Positions 27,130-37,347 of a DNA stretch of 64,000 nucleotides are shown here, piece after piece (position 1 is the first letter of the stretch; each line of letters starts with the position of its first letter). Made by a program: the position numbers and the translations under genes. The notes under the pieces were generated by a model. The model did not search any database. It was not told the DNA's origin and worked only from the letters and a program-made list of their open reading frames with translations. Origin of the DNA: Atopostipes suicloacalis DSM 15692 (GTDB lineage: Bacteria > Bacillota > Bacilli > Lactobacillales > Carnobacteriaceae_A); NCBI RefSeq assembly GCF_900129085.1, contig NZ_FQUF01000002.1, positions 89,405 to 153,404 on the forward strand, in the 5' to 3' direction.

Positions 27130-28776
27130 ATGAAGAAGTATAAAGTAAGCATTCAAGGTATGACTTGTGCCAGCTGTGAAAACCATGTAACAATGGCGCT
27201 TGAAAACATAGGTGCAAAAGATATAAAAACAAACTACCGGCAAGGGGAAACAGAATTCAATTTAAGTGAATCTGTCGAAATTAATAGCATCGAAAAAGCG
27301 ATTGAACAATCCAATTATCAGATAGAAAAGATCGAAAAAATAGCTTCTCAGTCTAATTTAATACTTAAAAATGAAAAGGAATACGATTATGACTTTCTGA
27401 TTATAGGCTCTGGAAGTGCTGCTTTTTCAGCAGCTATTCAAGCAACAAAATATGGTGCAAAAGTGGGTATGGTCGAACGACACACAATTGGCGGAACTTG
27501 TGTAAATGTTGGCTGTGTTCCGTCTAAAACGCTTCTTAGGGCAGGAACGATCAATCATTTAGCTAAAAAGAATCCATTCCATGGGTTAAATACAATGGCT
27601 GGAGAAGTCGATTTAAAATCATTGGTGAAACAAAAAGATGAATTGGTAAGTGGAATGCGCCAAGAAAAATATATCGATTTAATCGACGAATACGGTTTTG
27701 ATTTAATCGAAGGCGAAGCAAAATTTGTGGGGAGTGATGTCGTTGAGGTCAATGGAGAAGAATTAAAAGCAAAACGCTTCCTGATCGCCACGGGCGCAAC
27801 TTCTTTTATTCCTGAAATTCCCGGCATTGAAAAGATAGATTATTTAACGAGTACAACTTTATTAGAGCTAGATGAAGTACCAGAAAGATTAACCGTTATT
27901 GGTTCGGGTTATATTGGACTAGAACTCGGTCAATTGTTCCACAACTTAGGTTCTAAAGTCACACTCATACAAAGAAGCGAACGACTATTAAAAGATTATG
28001 ATTTAGAAGTTTCAGAAACAGTCGAAAAAGCACTTCATGAACAAGGCATCCAGGTTATTACTGGGATTAATTATGAATGGGTTGAGCAAGATGGAGACAT
28101 AAAAAAGTTGACAGTCACAAAAAATGGTAAGCAAAAAACTTTTGAATCGGATCAATTATTAATTGCGACAGGTAGAAAACCGAATACTGAAGCCTTAAAT
28201 TTAGATGTTGCTGGTGTAAAAATAGGGATAAATAATGAAATCATGATGAATGATTTTGGTCAGACAAGCAATCAACACATTTACTCAGCAGGAGATGTTA
28301 CATTAGGTCCTCAATTTGTCTATGTAGCCGCGCATGAAGGTAAGATTGTAGCGGACAATGCAGTCGGGGGCTTAAATAGGAAAATTGATTTGTCTGTTGT
28401 TCCTGGTGTTATTTTTACAAATCCTGGAGTAGGTACTGTTGGCTTAACAGAAGAACAAGCAAATGATAAGGGAATAGATGTTAAAACGTCAATCTTAGAT
28501 TTAGATAATGTACCAAGGGCCCTAGTTAATCATGATGCAACTGGGTTAATCAAGCTTGTTATCAACGCTCAAAATCAACAAATAATAGGCGTTCATATTG
28601 TTGCTGAAAATGCAGGCGAAGTCATTTATGCAGGAACTTTAGCTGTTAAATTTGGCTTAACAGTCGAGGATTTAACAGACACAATGGCGCCCTATTTAAC
28701 GATGGCAGAAGGACTGAAACTTGCAGCACTTGGCTATAATAACGATGTTTCAAAATTATCTTGTTGTGCAGGATAA
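27130..28776 (+). CDS. merA: Mercuric reductase (copy 1)
   Basis: 548 residues. An N-terminal HMA domain (GMTCASC, Cys13/Cys16) hands over Hg(II); the flavoprotein core has [13 protein letters not shown] and the redox pair in [13 protein letters not shown] (Cys124/Cys129); the last residues SCCAG hold the Cys545-Cys546 pair that delivers Hg(II) to the active site across the dimer. It reduces Hg(II) to volatile Hg(0) with NADPH in the cytoplasm. Intact. No merT/merP/merB is seen nearby. A second full merA lies at 57097. Confidence 0.96.
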   Translation: MKKYKVSIQGMTCASCENHVTMALENIGAKDIKTNYRQGETEFNLSESVEINSIEKAIEQSNYQIEKIEKIASQSNLILKNEKEYDYDFLIIGSGSAAFSAAIQATKYGAKVGMVERHTIGGTCVNVGCVPSKTLLRAGTINHLAKKNPFHGLNTMAGEVDLKSLVKQKDELVSGMRQEKYIDLIDEYGFDLIEGEAKFVGSDVVEVNGEELKAKRFLIATGATSFIPEIPGIEKIDYLTSTTLLELDEVPERLTVIGSGYIGLELGQLFHNLGSKVTLIQRSERLLKDYDLEVSETVEKALHEQGIQVITGINYEWVEQDGDIKKLTVTKNGKQKTFESDQLLIATGRKPNTEALNLDVAGVKIGINNEIMMNDFGQTSNQHIYSAGDVTLGPQFVYVAAHEGKIVADNAVGGLNRKIDLSVVPGVIFTNPGVGTVGLTEEQANDKGIDVKTSILDLDNVPRALVNHDATGLIKLVINAQNQQIIGVHIVAENAGEVIYAGTLAVKFGLTVEDLTDTMAPYLTMAEGLKLAALGYNNDVSKLSCCAG

Positions 28777-28783
28777 TATACAG

Positions 28784-28826
28784 AAAAGGGAGGCAGTTCC
28801 ATTTGAGGATCTGCCGTCCTTTTTAG
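28784..28826 (+). terminator. Intrinsic terminator after merA copy 1
   Basis: aaaaggga-ggcag pairs with ctgcc-gtcctttt (28811-28824), with one mismatch and a T-run. Confidence 0.7.
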
Positions 28827-29028
28827 ATAATCTGCGATTAAAAGATACATTTTTCAATAAATAATGGATTAACCAATTTTTAAATGAATTTTCATACGAG
28901 AATATTGACTATTTCAATAATCACGCATTTAAAATTTACTAAGAAAAAGTAAATATTTGTTACTTGGGAGTTTCCGAGCAATTAAAAACTACTATTTCTT
29001 ATAAGTAAGCTTTCAATAACAAACATAG

Positions 29029-29064
29029 AAAAAAGACTATTTTCCCCAGAAATAGTCTTTTTTA
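29029..29064. terminator. Bidirectional terminator
   Basis: aaaaaagactattt and aaatagtctttttt pair around ccccag. It lies in the 500-base gene-free stretch between merA and the ATPase fragment; no gene was recognised elsewhere in 28827-29278. Confidence 0.8.
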
Positions 29065-29192
29065 TTTTATTAGTGCAAAGCACCTCTTAAATTTAATGCA
29101 AAATAAAATTACAATTTACAAATGCTGATATGAAGCTATTTTCTTTTATGCTCACAAACTCATTGTTTTTGAGACGAATTAATTTATAAAAA

Positions 29193-29228
29193 ATATGCCT
29201 CTAACGTTTTAGAACGTTAAAGGCATAT
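29193..29228. terminator. Hairpin 3' of the P-type ATPase fragment
   Basis: atatgcctctaacgtt and aacgttaaaggcatat pair with one mismatch around ttag. Probable transcription stop for the minus-strand gene fragment. Confidence 0.65.
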
Positions 29229-29278
29229 TAACTTCAGACAGTTATTACTATACCCTATCTTTATGGGTTTTGATAGAA

Positions 29279-29869
29279 TTAATTAGATTTTAATAAACGA
29301 AGTCCATTCAGAATAACGACCAACGTACTTCCTTCATGAATAATGACACTGATTGCTATATCTGTTAGACCTAATAAACTCACTACAACTAAAAAGGCTA
29401 CGACTGCCATTGAAAAAAGAACGTTTTGCCAAATGACACGATTCATTTTGGTTGCAATATTATGAGATTGTACCAATTTGGATAAATTACTCTGCATTAA
29501 AACCAAATCAGACACTTCTACTGCCACATCTGTTCCGTCCCCCATGGCAATCCCTACATTTGCATTCACAAGGGCTGGGGCATCATTTACACCAACACCC
29601 ACCATTGCTGTTACGCCGTATTTCTCTTTTTGCTCGTCTATAATTCGAGATTTATCTTCTGGCATGACATTCGCGATTACTTCATCTATTCCTAATTGTT
29701 CTGCAACTGCTTTTCCTGTCATTACTGAGCCACCAGTAATTAAAGTGGTATGTATGCCGTGTTCTTTAAAGTATTCAATAGTTTCTTTTGCATGTTCACT
29801 TGGAACATCCATGAGAGCTATAAGTCCAATGACATTCTCATCTTCTGCTACTCTATTATAAATTCTCAC
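29279..29869 (-). pseudogene. Fragment of a Zn/Cd P-type ATPase (C-terminal third)
   Basis: Nearly identical to the last 195 residues of the ATPase at 49238-51163, starting abruptly at AEDENVIGLIALMDVP. The hinge motif GDGVNDAP is changed to GVGVNDAP and TGD to TGG, both at invariant catalytic aspartates. The first 440 residues, with the DKTGT phosphorylation site, are absent. It is a decaying duplicate. Confidence 0.92.
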
Positions 29870-30026
29870 CTTACTAGAATAACATGAGTAAAGCGTGTTT
29901 TCTATATTCTATTTAGGTCGTCCTACCTTCATAACTTACACTAATTATAAAAAATTAGAATTTATCTCTGAGTAAGAAGTTATATTTTAGGATCTGATTA
30001 AGAAGATATGAAAAAGTATTAACCCT

Positions 30027-30058
30027 TGACTCTGTACCTAACTCCAGACTGTATTATA
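30027..30058 (+). promoter_or_regulatory. MerR-type promoter of the ABC exporter
   Basis: ttgact (30027-30032), 20-base spacer, tattat (30053-30058). The spacer begins ctgtacct, shared with the promoter at 31881. This is the MerR spacing, so the MerR protein encoded at 31932 is the likely activator. Confidence 0.8.
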
Positions 30059-30089
30059 AAGGGGAAGAAAAAAGAGAGGTGGAAGTAAA

Positions 30090-31061
30090 GTGACAAAGAA
30101 CATTCTTCAGACAATTAATGTAACAAAAGATTTTTTAATTTCTAAAAACCGAAAAATTGAAGCTGTGAAAGGAATCGACTTAGAAGTGAAACAAGGAGAA
30201 ATTTTTGGTTTTTTAGGTCCTAATGGAGCGGGAAAGAGTACGATGATTAGTATGTTGACAACCCAAAAGCAGCCAACTTCTGGAGAGATTTTGATTAACA
30301 ATAGACCAATTTTAGAAAACCCGGCGTGGGCAAGACAAAAGATTGGTGTCGTCGCTCAGCATAATAATCTTGATAAAGGTCTAACCGCTCGAGAAAATCT
30401 TACCTACCATGCTAAATATTTTGGATTAGACGACTCTACCGCTAACCAACGCGCAGATGAGTATCTAGAAAAGTTTGGGCTGAAAGACCGACAGCATGAT
30501 TTTGTTCGAAGTTATTCTGGTGGAATGGCCCAGCGGCTAAAAATTGCACGCGCAATGGTGCACCAACCGGAAATCTTGTTTCTAGACGAACCTACCACAG
30601 GATTGGATCCAGCTTATCGAGCTATTTTGTGGGAGCAAATACTAACATTAAATAAAGCAGGTACTACTATCTTTCTGACAACCCATTATATGGAAGAGCC
30701 AGAACAATTATGCGATCGAATTGCTATTGTAGATAAAGGAAAAATACAAGCCATTGGAACAACGGAAGAGTTGAAAGAATTAATTCCAGCAAATAATATT
30801 ATATCCATAACGTTTTCTGATTTTTCTCCTGAATTTGCTCAACAAGCAGAACGATTACCAGAAGTCGAAAATGTCGTTGTAAAAGAAGAAGAATTGCTAC
30901 TATATGTAAAAAGTGCACACCCTGACTTCAATCAAATCATGGAATGGATCAGAACATTAGACACCTCATTGGAAACAATTAGTTTAAGTAAAAGTACATT
31001 AGATGATGTCTTTATCCATTTAACAAGTAAAGGAGGTATAAAAGATGACAGAACAGCATAA
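30090..31061 (+). CDS. ABC transporter ATP-binding protein
   Basis: 323 residues, GTG start after agaggtgg. Walker A GPNGAGKST (about 47), Q-loop, signature YSGGMAQRL (about 150), Walker B ILFLDEPTTGLDP and switch His in TTHYMEEPEQ. It resembles DrrA/CcmA-type subunits of drug exporters, with a C-terminal extension. It overlaps the permease gene by 17 bases, so they form one transporter. Substrate unknown; gene company suggests a metal- or thiol-related compound. Confidence 0.9.
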   Translation: MTKNILQTINVTKDFLISKNRKIEAVKGIDLEVKQGEIFGFLGPNGAGKSTMISMLTTQKQPTSGEILINNRPILENPAWARQKIGVVAQHNNLDKGLTARENLTYHAKYFGLDDSTANQRADEYLEKFGLKDRQHDFVRSYSGGMAQRLKIARAMVHQPEILFLDEPTTGLDPAYRAILWEQILTLNKAGTTIFLTTHYMEEPEQLCDRIAIVDKGKIQAIGTTEELKELIPANNIISITFSDFSPEFAQQAERLPEVENVVVKEEELLLYVKSAHPDFNQIMEWIRTLDTSLETISLSKSTLDDVFIHLTSKGGIKDDRTA

Positions 31062-31854
31062 TACACAGACAAAAAATTCTTGGGGAGCATTCAAGGCAAT
31101 GGTGAAGCGGGATTTGCTTGTCCAACTTCGGGATAAGTGGGAATTTGTTTTTCGTGTAGCGATGCTGCCCTTTATGCTTATCTTGTTGTATGGGTATATT
31201 CTGCCAAGAATTGGACTTGTATCTAATGAATTTCCAAATCAAATGTTTCCTGGAATCGTTGGAATGAGTATTTTAGTAACCGGAATCCACGGAACCGCTA
31301 TTCCACTAACGATGGATTTTAATGTTTCAAGAGAAATAGAAGATCGGTTGATGGCTCCAGTGAATGTAGGTGTAGGTGCCTTAGCGAAAATGTGTGTAGG
31401 AATCATTGAGGCATGGATTGGTGGACTCATTGTCTTACCACTTTCCTTAATTTTCATGGGAAATTCTTTAGATTTAACACTTACTTTACAGGGGGGGGTG
31501 CTGCTACTTGTGGTTATATTGTTAGCATCAATTTCTTCTGCGACGCTCGGTTTACTCGTTGGAACGATTATTAAACCGAGTCAAGTTGCTGCCATGTTTC
31601 CTGGATTTTTAATTCCATTAGTGTTTCTTGGATCTGTATTCTTTTCATGGAATACCTTGCATGTGACACCCATTATTCAAGTACTTGTCCTTTTAAATCC
31701 ATTAGTCTACGTGAATGAGGCATTACGAGCAATTTTAACCCCACAACTTCCTCATATGTCATTGTTCATTAGTATTATCGGTATATTGATCAGTATATTG
31801 ATTATGGGATATTGGGGAAGAAAAAGATTTATTAAAATGGCTGTAGGTAACTAA
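31045..31854 (+). CDS. ABC-2 type permease
   Basis: 269 residues, six hydrophobic helices, with the ABC-2 arrangement around NVSREIEDRLMAPVNVG and PLVYVNEALRAILTP. Partner of the preceding ATPase. A fully one-way exporter is expected. Ends just before the second MerR-type promoter at 31881. Confidence 0.88.
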   Translation: MTEQHNTQTKNSWGAFKAMVKRDLLVQLRDKWEFVFRVAMLPFMLILLYGYILPRIGLVSNEFPNQMFPGIVGMSILVTGIHGTAIPLTMDFNVSREIEDRLMAPVNVGVGALAKMCVGIIEAWIGGLIVLPLSLIFMGNSLDLTLTLQGGVLLLVVILLASISSATLGLLVGTIIKPSQVAAMFPGFLIPLVFLGSVFFSWNTLHVTPIIQVLVLLNPLVYVNEALRAILTPQLPHMSLFISIIGILISILIMGYWGRKRFIKMAVGN

Positions 31855-31880
31855 GATTATTTTTACATGTTAAAATAATC

Positions 31881-31912
31881 TTGACTTTGTACCTAAGTAC
31901 AGGGAGGATAAT
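31881..31912 (+). promoter_or_regulatory. MerR-type promoter of the second merR gene
   Basis: ttgact (31881-31886), 20-base spacer with the dyad tgtacctaagtaca, and gataat (31907-31912). tgtacct is shared with 30027, so the regulator probably controls both itself and the exporter. Confidence 0.85.
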
Positions 31913-31931
31913 TAGAATAGAAGGTGAAAGC

Positions 31932-32351
31932 ATGACAGGATTAAAAATAAGTGAAGTCGCTGAAAAGTCCAATGTCAATATTGAAACAGTAAGGTACTAT
32001 GAGAAACGGCAACTAATTCCAGAACCACCTAGAACAAGAGCTGGCTACCGAATTTTTTCTTTAGAAGATGTAGATCGTATTAAGTTTATCAAACGTTCGC
32101 AGGAATTAGGATTTACTCTCAATGAAATTAAACAACTCATTTCTATTTCCGATGACAAGACACAAGTTAATTCTGAAGAAGTATTTCAATACTCTGCCCA
32201 AAAAATTGATGAGATTGAAGCGCAGATAAAAGATTTAGAAAAAATTAAAAAAACTTTGCAAGATTTAACTGTCCAATGCTCAGGATCAAGAAGTTCTGAT
32301 GGCAGATGTCCAATCATTACCAGTTTAACAGGAGGAGATAGTCATGAATAA
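31932..32351 (+). CDS. MerR-family regulator lacking the first Hg cysteine
   Basis: 139 residues, most like mercury MerR in length and in the C-terminal loop with Cys116 and Cys126 (VQCSGSRSSDGRCPIITSL). At the place of MerR Cys79 there is TQVNSEE with no cysteine. Three cysteines bind Hg(II) in MerR, so the signal here may differ (another thiophilic metal or a conjugate). The ATG at 31932 follows aaggtgaaag. It overlaps the next gene by 8 bases. Confidence 0.88.
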   Translation: MTGLKISEVAEKSNVNIETVRYYEKRQLIPEPPRTRAGYRIFSLEDVDRIKFIKRSQELGFTLNEIKQLISISDDKTQVNSEEVFQYSAQKIDEIEAQIKDLEKIKKTLQDLTVQCSGSRSSDGRCPIITSLTGGDSHE

Positions 32352-32613
32352 AAAAAGGATAGAAATATTTACTGCAGGGTGTTATTTATGTGAACATGCC
32401 GTTCAACATGTAAAAGAACAGGCATGCCCAAATTGTGAGATAACAGTATATGACTTAAACAAGAAATGTGAAACTAAGGAATGTGAGACAAAAGCTGAGG
32501 AATATGGAATAGAAACAGTTCCAGCAGTTGCAATAAATGGTGAGCTGGCGGATTGTTGCAGGAATAGAGGTATCAATTTTGATACATTAAAGAATGCAGG
32601 TCTTGGGAAATAG
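32344..32613 (+). CDS. Cysteine-rich thioredoxin-fold protein
   Basis: 89 residues with a glutaredoxin-like start (IEIFTAGCYLCEHAV, Cys13-x-x-Cys16), a cis-proline segment TVPAVAING and eight cysteines in all, including C28-x-x-C31, C42, C47 and C71-C72. Such proteins occur beside merR genes in Firmicutes and are thought to pass metals or reduce disulfides. Translationally coupled to the MerR gene. Confidence 0.78.
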   Translation: MNKKRIEIFTAGCYLCEHAVQHVKEQACPNCEITVYDLNKKCETKECETKAEEYGIETVPAVAINGELADCCRNRGINFDTLKNAGLGK

Positions 32614-32720
32614 TAACCATAGTCGATTACAGAATAAAAAAAGATGTTATGAGAATGGGGTAAAACAAAAGATTAATTACCAAAATAGAGTTGCACCGCT
32701 TTTGAATTGAATAGAAATAT

Positions 32721-34485
32721 AAAAATGAGGCTGGGACAAAAGGTCCTGGATTCTAAAATAAAAGAGAACTTACATTTTCTGTCAAAGAATTTGTAAGTTC
32801 TCTTATTTTATTACATTATTTTTTGCATATTTCTTCAGATTGTTGGCCATCAAGACCAACCCAATGTCTGTTTTTACCTTCGATTTACCCCTTAGGTTAA
32901 ATCGAGTGAACCCTAAATTAGCCTTTATCTGGCCAAAGACTGGCTCAACATCAATCTTTCGTTTGGCAAAGATTATTGAACCTTCTTTAGATAAAAGCTT
33001 TTCTGCTTCTGTATTTTTCAAAATTTGATACTTCTCATTATAGTAAAGCGCCTTTTGCGGCGCATTCTCTGGATCTGTTGGTTTATAAACCGCAACTTGA
33101 GAAGTATAGCCACTCAATTTATTTCTCCGTTTGGATTGATGGCTGTAGTAATAGATCGTACCGTCTGGGTGCGTAAAGGTCTTTTCTTCTTCATTATAAA
33201 CCCAATTTCCTAAGTTTTTATCTGACGTTTTGTGTTTCTTTTTTTGGTCTTTATCAAATCGGTTGTATTTAATAAGATGGTCAATATCATTATCGTCTAA
33301 GTAAGTTAAGTTTTCTTCACTACCGTACCCTGCATCAGCTACAATGCGTTTAGGTCGATGAGGAAAGGTTTCGATAAAAGGTTGTAGCGTCCGTGTATCC
33401 GTCGGATTCGGAAAAACATCATAATGAAGAACAAATTGATTTTCTGTACCAATCTGAATATTATACCCCGCTTTCAACTGGCCATTCATCATATGGTCGT
33501 CTTTCATTCGCATAAACGTCGCATCAGTATCTGTTTTTGAGTAACTGTTTCGACCATCGAACGTCTCAAACTGTTGATGATACTTTCGTTTTCGAGGCAG
33601 AAAATCCTGGCTCACTTTCCGATGATGTTTCTTGAGGCGACGACGAGCTTGTTTACGAGGATCTGGTCCTTTTACAGGATTCTCTTCAATATCTTGTGAC
33701 AGTTTTTCAACTTCTTCTTCAATTAGTTCGGTAATCTCTTGAAGCATAGACTCTTCCAATTCCAACTCTTCATCGTATTGAATACCTGCATCAACCATCG
33801 GTTGAATTTCTTCAAAGTAATATTCACGAGCAGATATTTTCAGACGTTCCGCAAATCTTTCCGTTGCTTTTCTCCAGACAAAAGTATACTTATTGGCATT
33901 GGCTTCAATCTTCGTCCCATCAATAAAGACATTCTCTAAAGTGATTAATTTTTCCAATTTTAATTGAATTGTAAATTCGATAAATATATTCTCTAAAAGA
34001 CGACTACAGTTGTCAGAAGAACGAAATCGATTAATCGTGCGATAGCTAATCACTTGTTGGGCAACAAGCCATTGCATCGGTAGATTTTCTTCCATCATTT
34101 CTTCAATCTTTCGACCACTAAAAATACCTTTACTGTAGGCATAAAGAAGAGACATGATGAGTGGTTTTGGGTGATAGGCAGGACGACCGTCCTGAGTCTC
34201 AAAAATTTTAAAGTAATGATCGTCTAATGAATCGACAAAGTTATAGATAGAAAAAACAATATGGTTGGGATCAATACAAGTAGATAATTCTAATGGAAGT
34301 GAAGTTTGATTCATGTTATATTGTACGTACATAAAAAGCACCCCTTTAATGTTTAGTGTCGTTACTAATATTATATCAGGGTGCTTTTTGTATGCCTAAT
34401 TATATATAGCAAAAACGACGAGAAAATTAGTTAATCTAATTTCTCGTCGTTTTTATTTAGTGGCTTTTGTCCCAGCCTCATTTTT
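32721..34485 (-). mobile_element. Complete IS1182-family insertion sequence
   Basis: Perfect 22-base terminal repeats, aaaaatgaggctgggacaaa plus ag at 32721 and its reverse complement ending at 34485, enclose one intact transposase. Inner hairpins near both ends (32758-32812 and about 34410-34453) should terminate transcription in and out. No target duplication can be read with certainty. It lies between the MerR/ABC module and the copper region. Confidence 0.93.
32803..34341 (-). CDS. IS1182-family transposase
   Basis: 512 residues of the DDE type: HPKPLIMSLLYAYSKGIFSG, IDGTKIEANANKYTFVW (first Asp), VADAGYGSEENLTY (second Asp) and FGQIKANLGFTRFNLRG near the C-terminus (Glu block). Frame intact, so the element may still move. 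Start region has gggtgctttt repeats on both sides of the promoter. Confidence 0.93.
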   Translation of the reverse strand: MLFMYVQYNMNQTSLPLELSTCIDPNHIVFSIYNFVDSLDDHYFKIFETQDGRPAYHPKPLIMSLLYAYSKGIFSGRKIEEMMEENLPMQWLVAQQVISYRTINRFRSSDNCSRLLENIFIEFTIQLKLEKLITLENVFIDGTKIEANANKYTFVWRKATERFAERLKISAREYYFEEIQPMVDAGIQYDEELELEESMLQEITELIEEEVEKLSQDIEENPVKGPDPRKQARRRLKKHHRKVSQDFLPRKRKYHQQFETFDGRNSYSKTDTDATFMRMKDDHMMNGQLKAGYNIQIGTENQFVLHYDVFPNPTDTRTLQPFIETFPHRPKRIVADAGYGSEENLTYLDDNDIDHLIKYNRFDKDQKKKHKTSDKNLGNWVYNEEEKTFTHPDGTIYYYSHQSKRRNKLSGYTSQVAVYKPTDPENAPQKALYYNEKYQILKNTEAEKLLSKEGSIIFAKRKIDVEPVFGQIKANLGFTRFNLRGKSKVKTDIGLVLMANNLKKYAKNNVIK

Positions 34486-35081
34486 CCCGAATCGTTTCAT
34501 AAATTAAATGTTTCGAAAAGATTGCGGATAGGTATCACTATTGATTAAAAACAAAATTATCTAACTCATGAATTGTTCGGAAGTAATTAATACATATTTA
34601 TCGTGCAGAACAAGACAATAGCGATACATCTTTGTCGAAGGCTAAGGCTGCTAATTTTAAACCTTCCGCCTTTGTTAATAGGGGGCAGGGGTATCTTTTA
34701 AATCGCAAATCGTTTTAGATCTAAATTCACGATGGAGTCAGTAACATCAATTGGAAACAAATAATTGGTACTATTAATTGATCGTTCAGCGACAAGCACA
34801 CCGAAACAGAAAAAGGAAGTGAATGAGCAGGATAAAAATCGCGCAAGTGGAAAGTGCATTTACTAATGAACGTTTACAGCAAAGTAAACGGACAACTACC
34901 TTGCTTTTGGTTTCTAAGGCAGTCTACGTGTTTATTATGGAATCGCTTTTTAAATATTGATGAGATAATAAAAACAACGATAAATCTTCATTTGTAATTG
35001 ATAAAAATCAAAGTGTTTGACAATAATAAGGGGTAATTATAAACTACATGTAAGTTCATTCAACTATATTTGTAGACAAAG
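34486..35081. other. Gene-poor stretch with repeat copy A
   Basis: No convincing gene in about 600 bases. The part 34822-34910 is the first copy of a noncoding repeat found also at 48918 and 58747 (aagtggaaagtgc, taatgaacgtttacagcaaa, acaactaccttgct). ttgaca at about 35018 and the segment tacatgta near 35045 may belong to the promoter of the following YdhK gene. Confidence 0.6.
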
Positions 35082-35109
35082 GTGGTATTACCAAAAGGAG
35101 AGAAATCGT

Positions 35110-36406
35110 ATGAAAAAACAATTATAAGTAGTCTTTTATCTGTAGCATTATTAAGTTCTTATCCACTAGTGAATAAGGTAGGCGCGAATACACTTGATGA
35201 TGCAGATAATGTTGCTCAAACTGGCTCAAAAACGGTGGCTAGCGAAACAACGGATAAATCTCAAACAGGCCACGAAGGTATGGAACATGATGAATCTGGG
35301 GAAATTCCAGAAGGAAGCGAAGTAACGATTCAAACCGATCACATGCCAGGAATGATGGGAGCTACAGGTGAGGTTGTAGGCGCCTTTGATTCAATTGCCT
35401 ATGAAATCACCTATAACGATACCAAAACAGGAGAGGAAGTCGCCAATCACAAATGGGTTGTACACGAGGAAGTTGAAAATGCCCAAGACGAGCCTTACCA
35501 AGCAGGTGACGAAGTCGTTCTAGAAGCTTACCATATGCCCGGTATGCAAGGGGCGACAGCAATTATTGATTCGGCAGAAGACACCACTGTTTATATGGTC
35601 ACGTACACGGATACAGAAACAGACGATACTGTTGAAAATCATAAATGGTTAATAGAAGAATTAGGCCAAGAAGAACAATTCTCAAACCAATTTTGGAGAG
35701 CACGTACAGTAGAAGAAGTACGAGCTGATGTTTCTCAATACGATACATTAGAAGAACTTCAAAATTACGAAGTGGTTTGGGGAGATACTCTGTGGGCGAT
35801 TTCTCAAAGTACTAATTTTTCAGTAGACGATTTAACTGAAGCATTTAATATTGAAAACGCTGATTTAATATTTGCTAATTACACACTTGAAAATCAACCT
35901 TCATTGGAAAATAGCTATGATACTCAAACTGTTAGCGAGTCCAAAACAACAGAAGGTATGGATAATATGGGAGATATGAAGCACGATGAATCTGGAGAAA
36001 TTCCCGAAGGCTTGGAGGTAGCTGAAAATCCGATGTACGAAGTAGGAGAATCCGTTATTCTTCAGCACGGTCATATGCCTGGAATGGAAGGTGCCGAAGC
36101 AACTGTTTCTGGCGTATTTGCTACGACGGCTTATGAAGTTTCTTTCAATCCAACCAATGGTGGAGAACGAGAGGAAAATCATCGCTGGGTTATCCACGAA
36201 GAAATTTCTGAGTCAACCAAAGGCGCATTTGAACCTGGAGAAGAAGTGACATTAGAAGCCAACCATATGGAAGGTATAGAAGGAGCAACTGCAATAATTG
36301 ATGACGCTGTAACTACGAATGTTTATATGGTGGATTATCAGCCAACAGATGGGAGGGGGTCGCTCTTTATCATAAATGGTTTGTTGAAGAGGAATTAGTT
36401 CAATAA
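35110..36406 (+). pseudogene. Secreted YdhK-LysM-YdhK protein, frameshifted at both ends
   Basis: About 430 residues. N-terminal signal peptide (TIISSLLSVALLSSYPLV), a YdhK/DUF1541 pair (about 80-195; HMPGMMGATGEV, YHMPGMQGATAII), a LysM-like segment (YEVVWGDTLWAISQ, about 235) and a second YdhK pair (about 315-430). YdhK domains lie near copper genes, and the HMPGM motifs could bind Cu(I). The ATG at 35110 behind aaaggag needs one more A in AAAAAA to enter this frame, and near 36352 a G-run change breaks the C-terminus, which should read LYHKWFVEEELVQ. Real decay or homopolymer error. Confidence 0.8.
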
Positions 36407-36484
36407 TCACGATTGGTACATTAAAATACTTGTCGATTTTAAAATTTTTTAATAATAAAAATTACTAAGAAAGGAAGTTTAACT

Positions 36485-36943
36485 GTGAATAAATATATAC
36501 GTTTCGGATTAATGATTTTAACTTCTACAGTCATTATGTACTTTCTAATGTTTGTGAATGTAAATGAATTTGCACATATTTACCTGAGTCAAACCCGTGT
36601 TTATATGGCTATTCTAATGGGGGCTATCATGGCAATAATTATGATGGGTTTTATGTGGAAAATGTATGATAATAAAAAAATAAACGCCATCATAATGGGG
36701 CTTTCAGTTTTACTCGTGGTGGGATCGTTTGGGCTTATTCAAAACCAAGTGGGCGTAGACGATACTGCTTGGATGAGAGCCATGATTCCACACCACTCAA
36801 CCGCTATCATGACTAGTGAAAATGCCAACCTCACAGATCCGCGGGTGCAGCAATTAAGTGAAGAAATTATACAAGCCCAAGAAGATGAAATTGCTGAAAT
36901 GGAACAATTAATTGAAGATATAGAAGAAGAGGGAGAAGAATAA
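36485..36943 (+). CDS. DUF305 family membrane protein
   Basis: 152 residues: three membrane helices (about 5-25, 38-56, 66-84) and a C-terminal DUF305 helical domain with MIPHHSTAIMTSENA and an acidic end. DUF305 proteins (CopM is one) bind copper in the cell envelope; the HH and M residues here fit. It sits between YdhK and the CopY-controlled genes. ATG after aaaggaag. Followed by a terminator. Confidence 0.85.
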   Translation: MNKYIRFGLMILTSTVIMYFLMFVNVNEFAHIYLSQTRVYMAILMGAIMAIIMMGFMWKMYDNKKINAIIMGLSVLLVVGSFGLIQNQVGVDDTAWMRAMIPHHSTAIMTSENANLTDPRVQQLSEEIIQAQEDEIAEMEQLIEDIEEEGEE

Positions 36944-36965
36944 ATATTCGATTAATTTAAGAAGT

Positions 36966-37022
36966 AAAAAGATCCCTGTACACAAGAAGCCTATGGTAAC
37001 TTCAATGTGTATAGGGATTTTA
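36966..37022 (+). terminator. Intrinsic terminator after the DUF305 gene
   Basis: aaaaagatccctgtacaca pairs with tgtgtatagggatttt (one mismatch) around a 21-base loop, followed by T residues. Confidence 0.8.
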
Positions 37023-37182
37023 TGTTCCTTATTAAATTAAAATAATAGGTAATAAATCAATAACAATATCAGAAGGAATTATTATAATTCACTTGTTCAT
37101 TTATATAACTTCTATCAGATATTTTAAGAATCTCGAAGACTTGTAAGAGTAAGATCACGAAAAAATTATTTTAAAAATACTC

Positions 37183-37241
37183 TTGACAACTATCGTTTAC
37201 TAATGTAAACTCAAGTCAGCTTATGGTTTACGCGCGTAGAC
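37183..37241 (+). promoter_or_regulatory. CopY-type promoter/operator of gap
   Basis: ttgaca (37183-37188) and taaact (37206-37211) with 17-base spacing. Two palindromes follow the rule GTTTAC-N4-GTAAAC: gtttactaatgtaaac (37195-37210, across the -10) and gtttacgcgcgtagac (37226-37241, one mismatch). The same pair, 32 instead of 31 bases apart, precedes copY at 38914-38961. This places gap under CopY. Confidence 0.88.
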
Positions 37242-37347
37242 CTAGAGGGGGGGGTTAATGTTAAACTTTGGCTGCTAATTAAGGATAACCAGCATATATT
37301 CATCAAGAAAAATAGTACATAATTAAAAAATTAAATGGAGGAATATA

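Noticed and set aside
29452..29861. Plus-strand frames opposite the ATPase fragment, repeated at 49411-49844
   Set aside because: Conserved only because the antisense ATPase sequence is duplicated; Ser/Pro-rich, no start signals.
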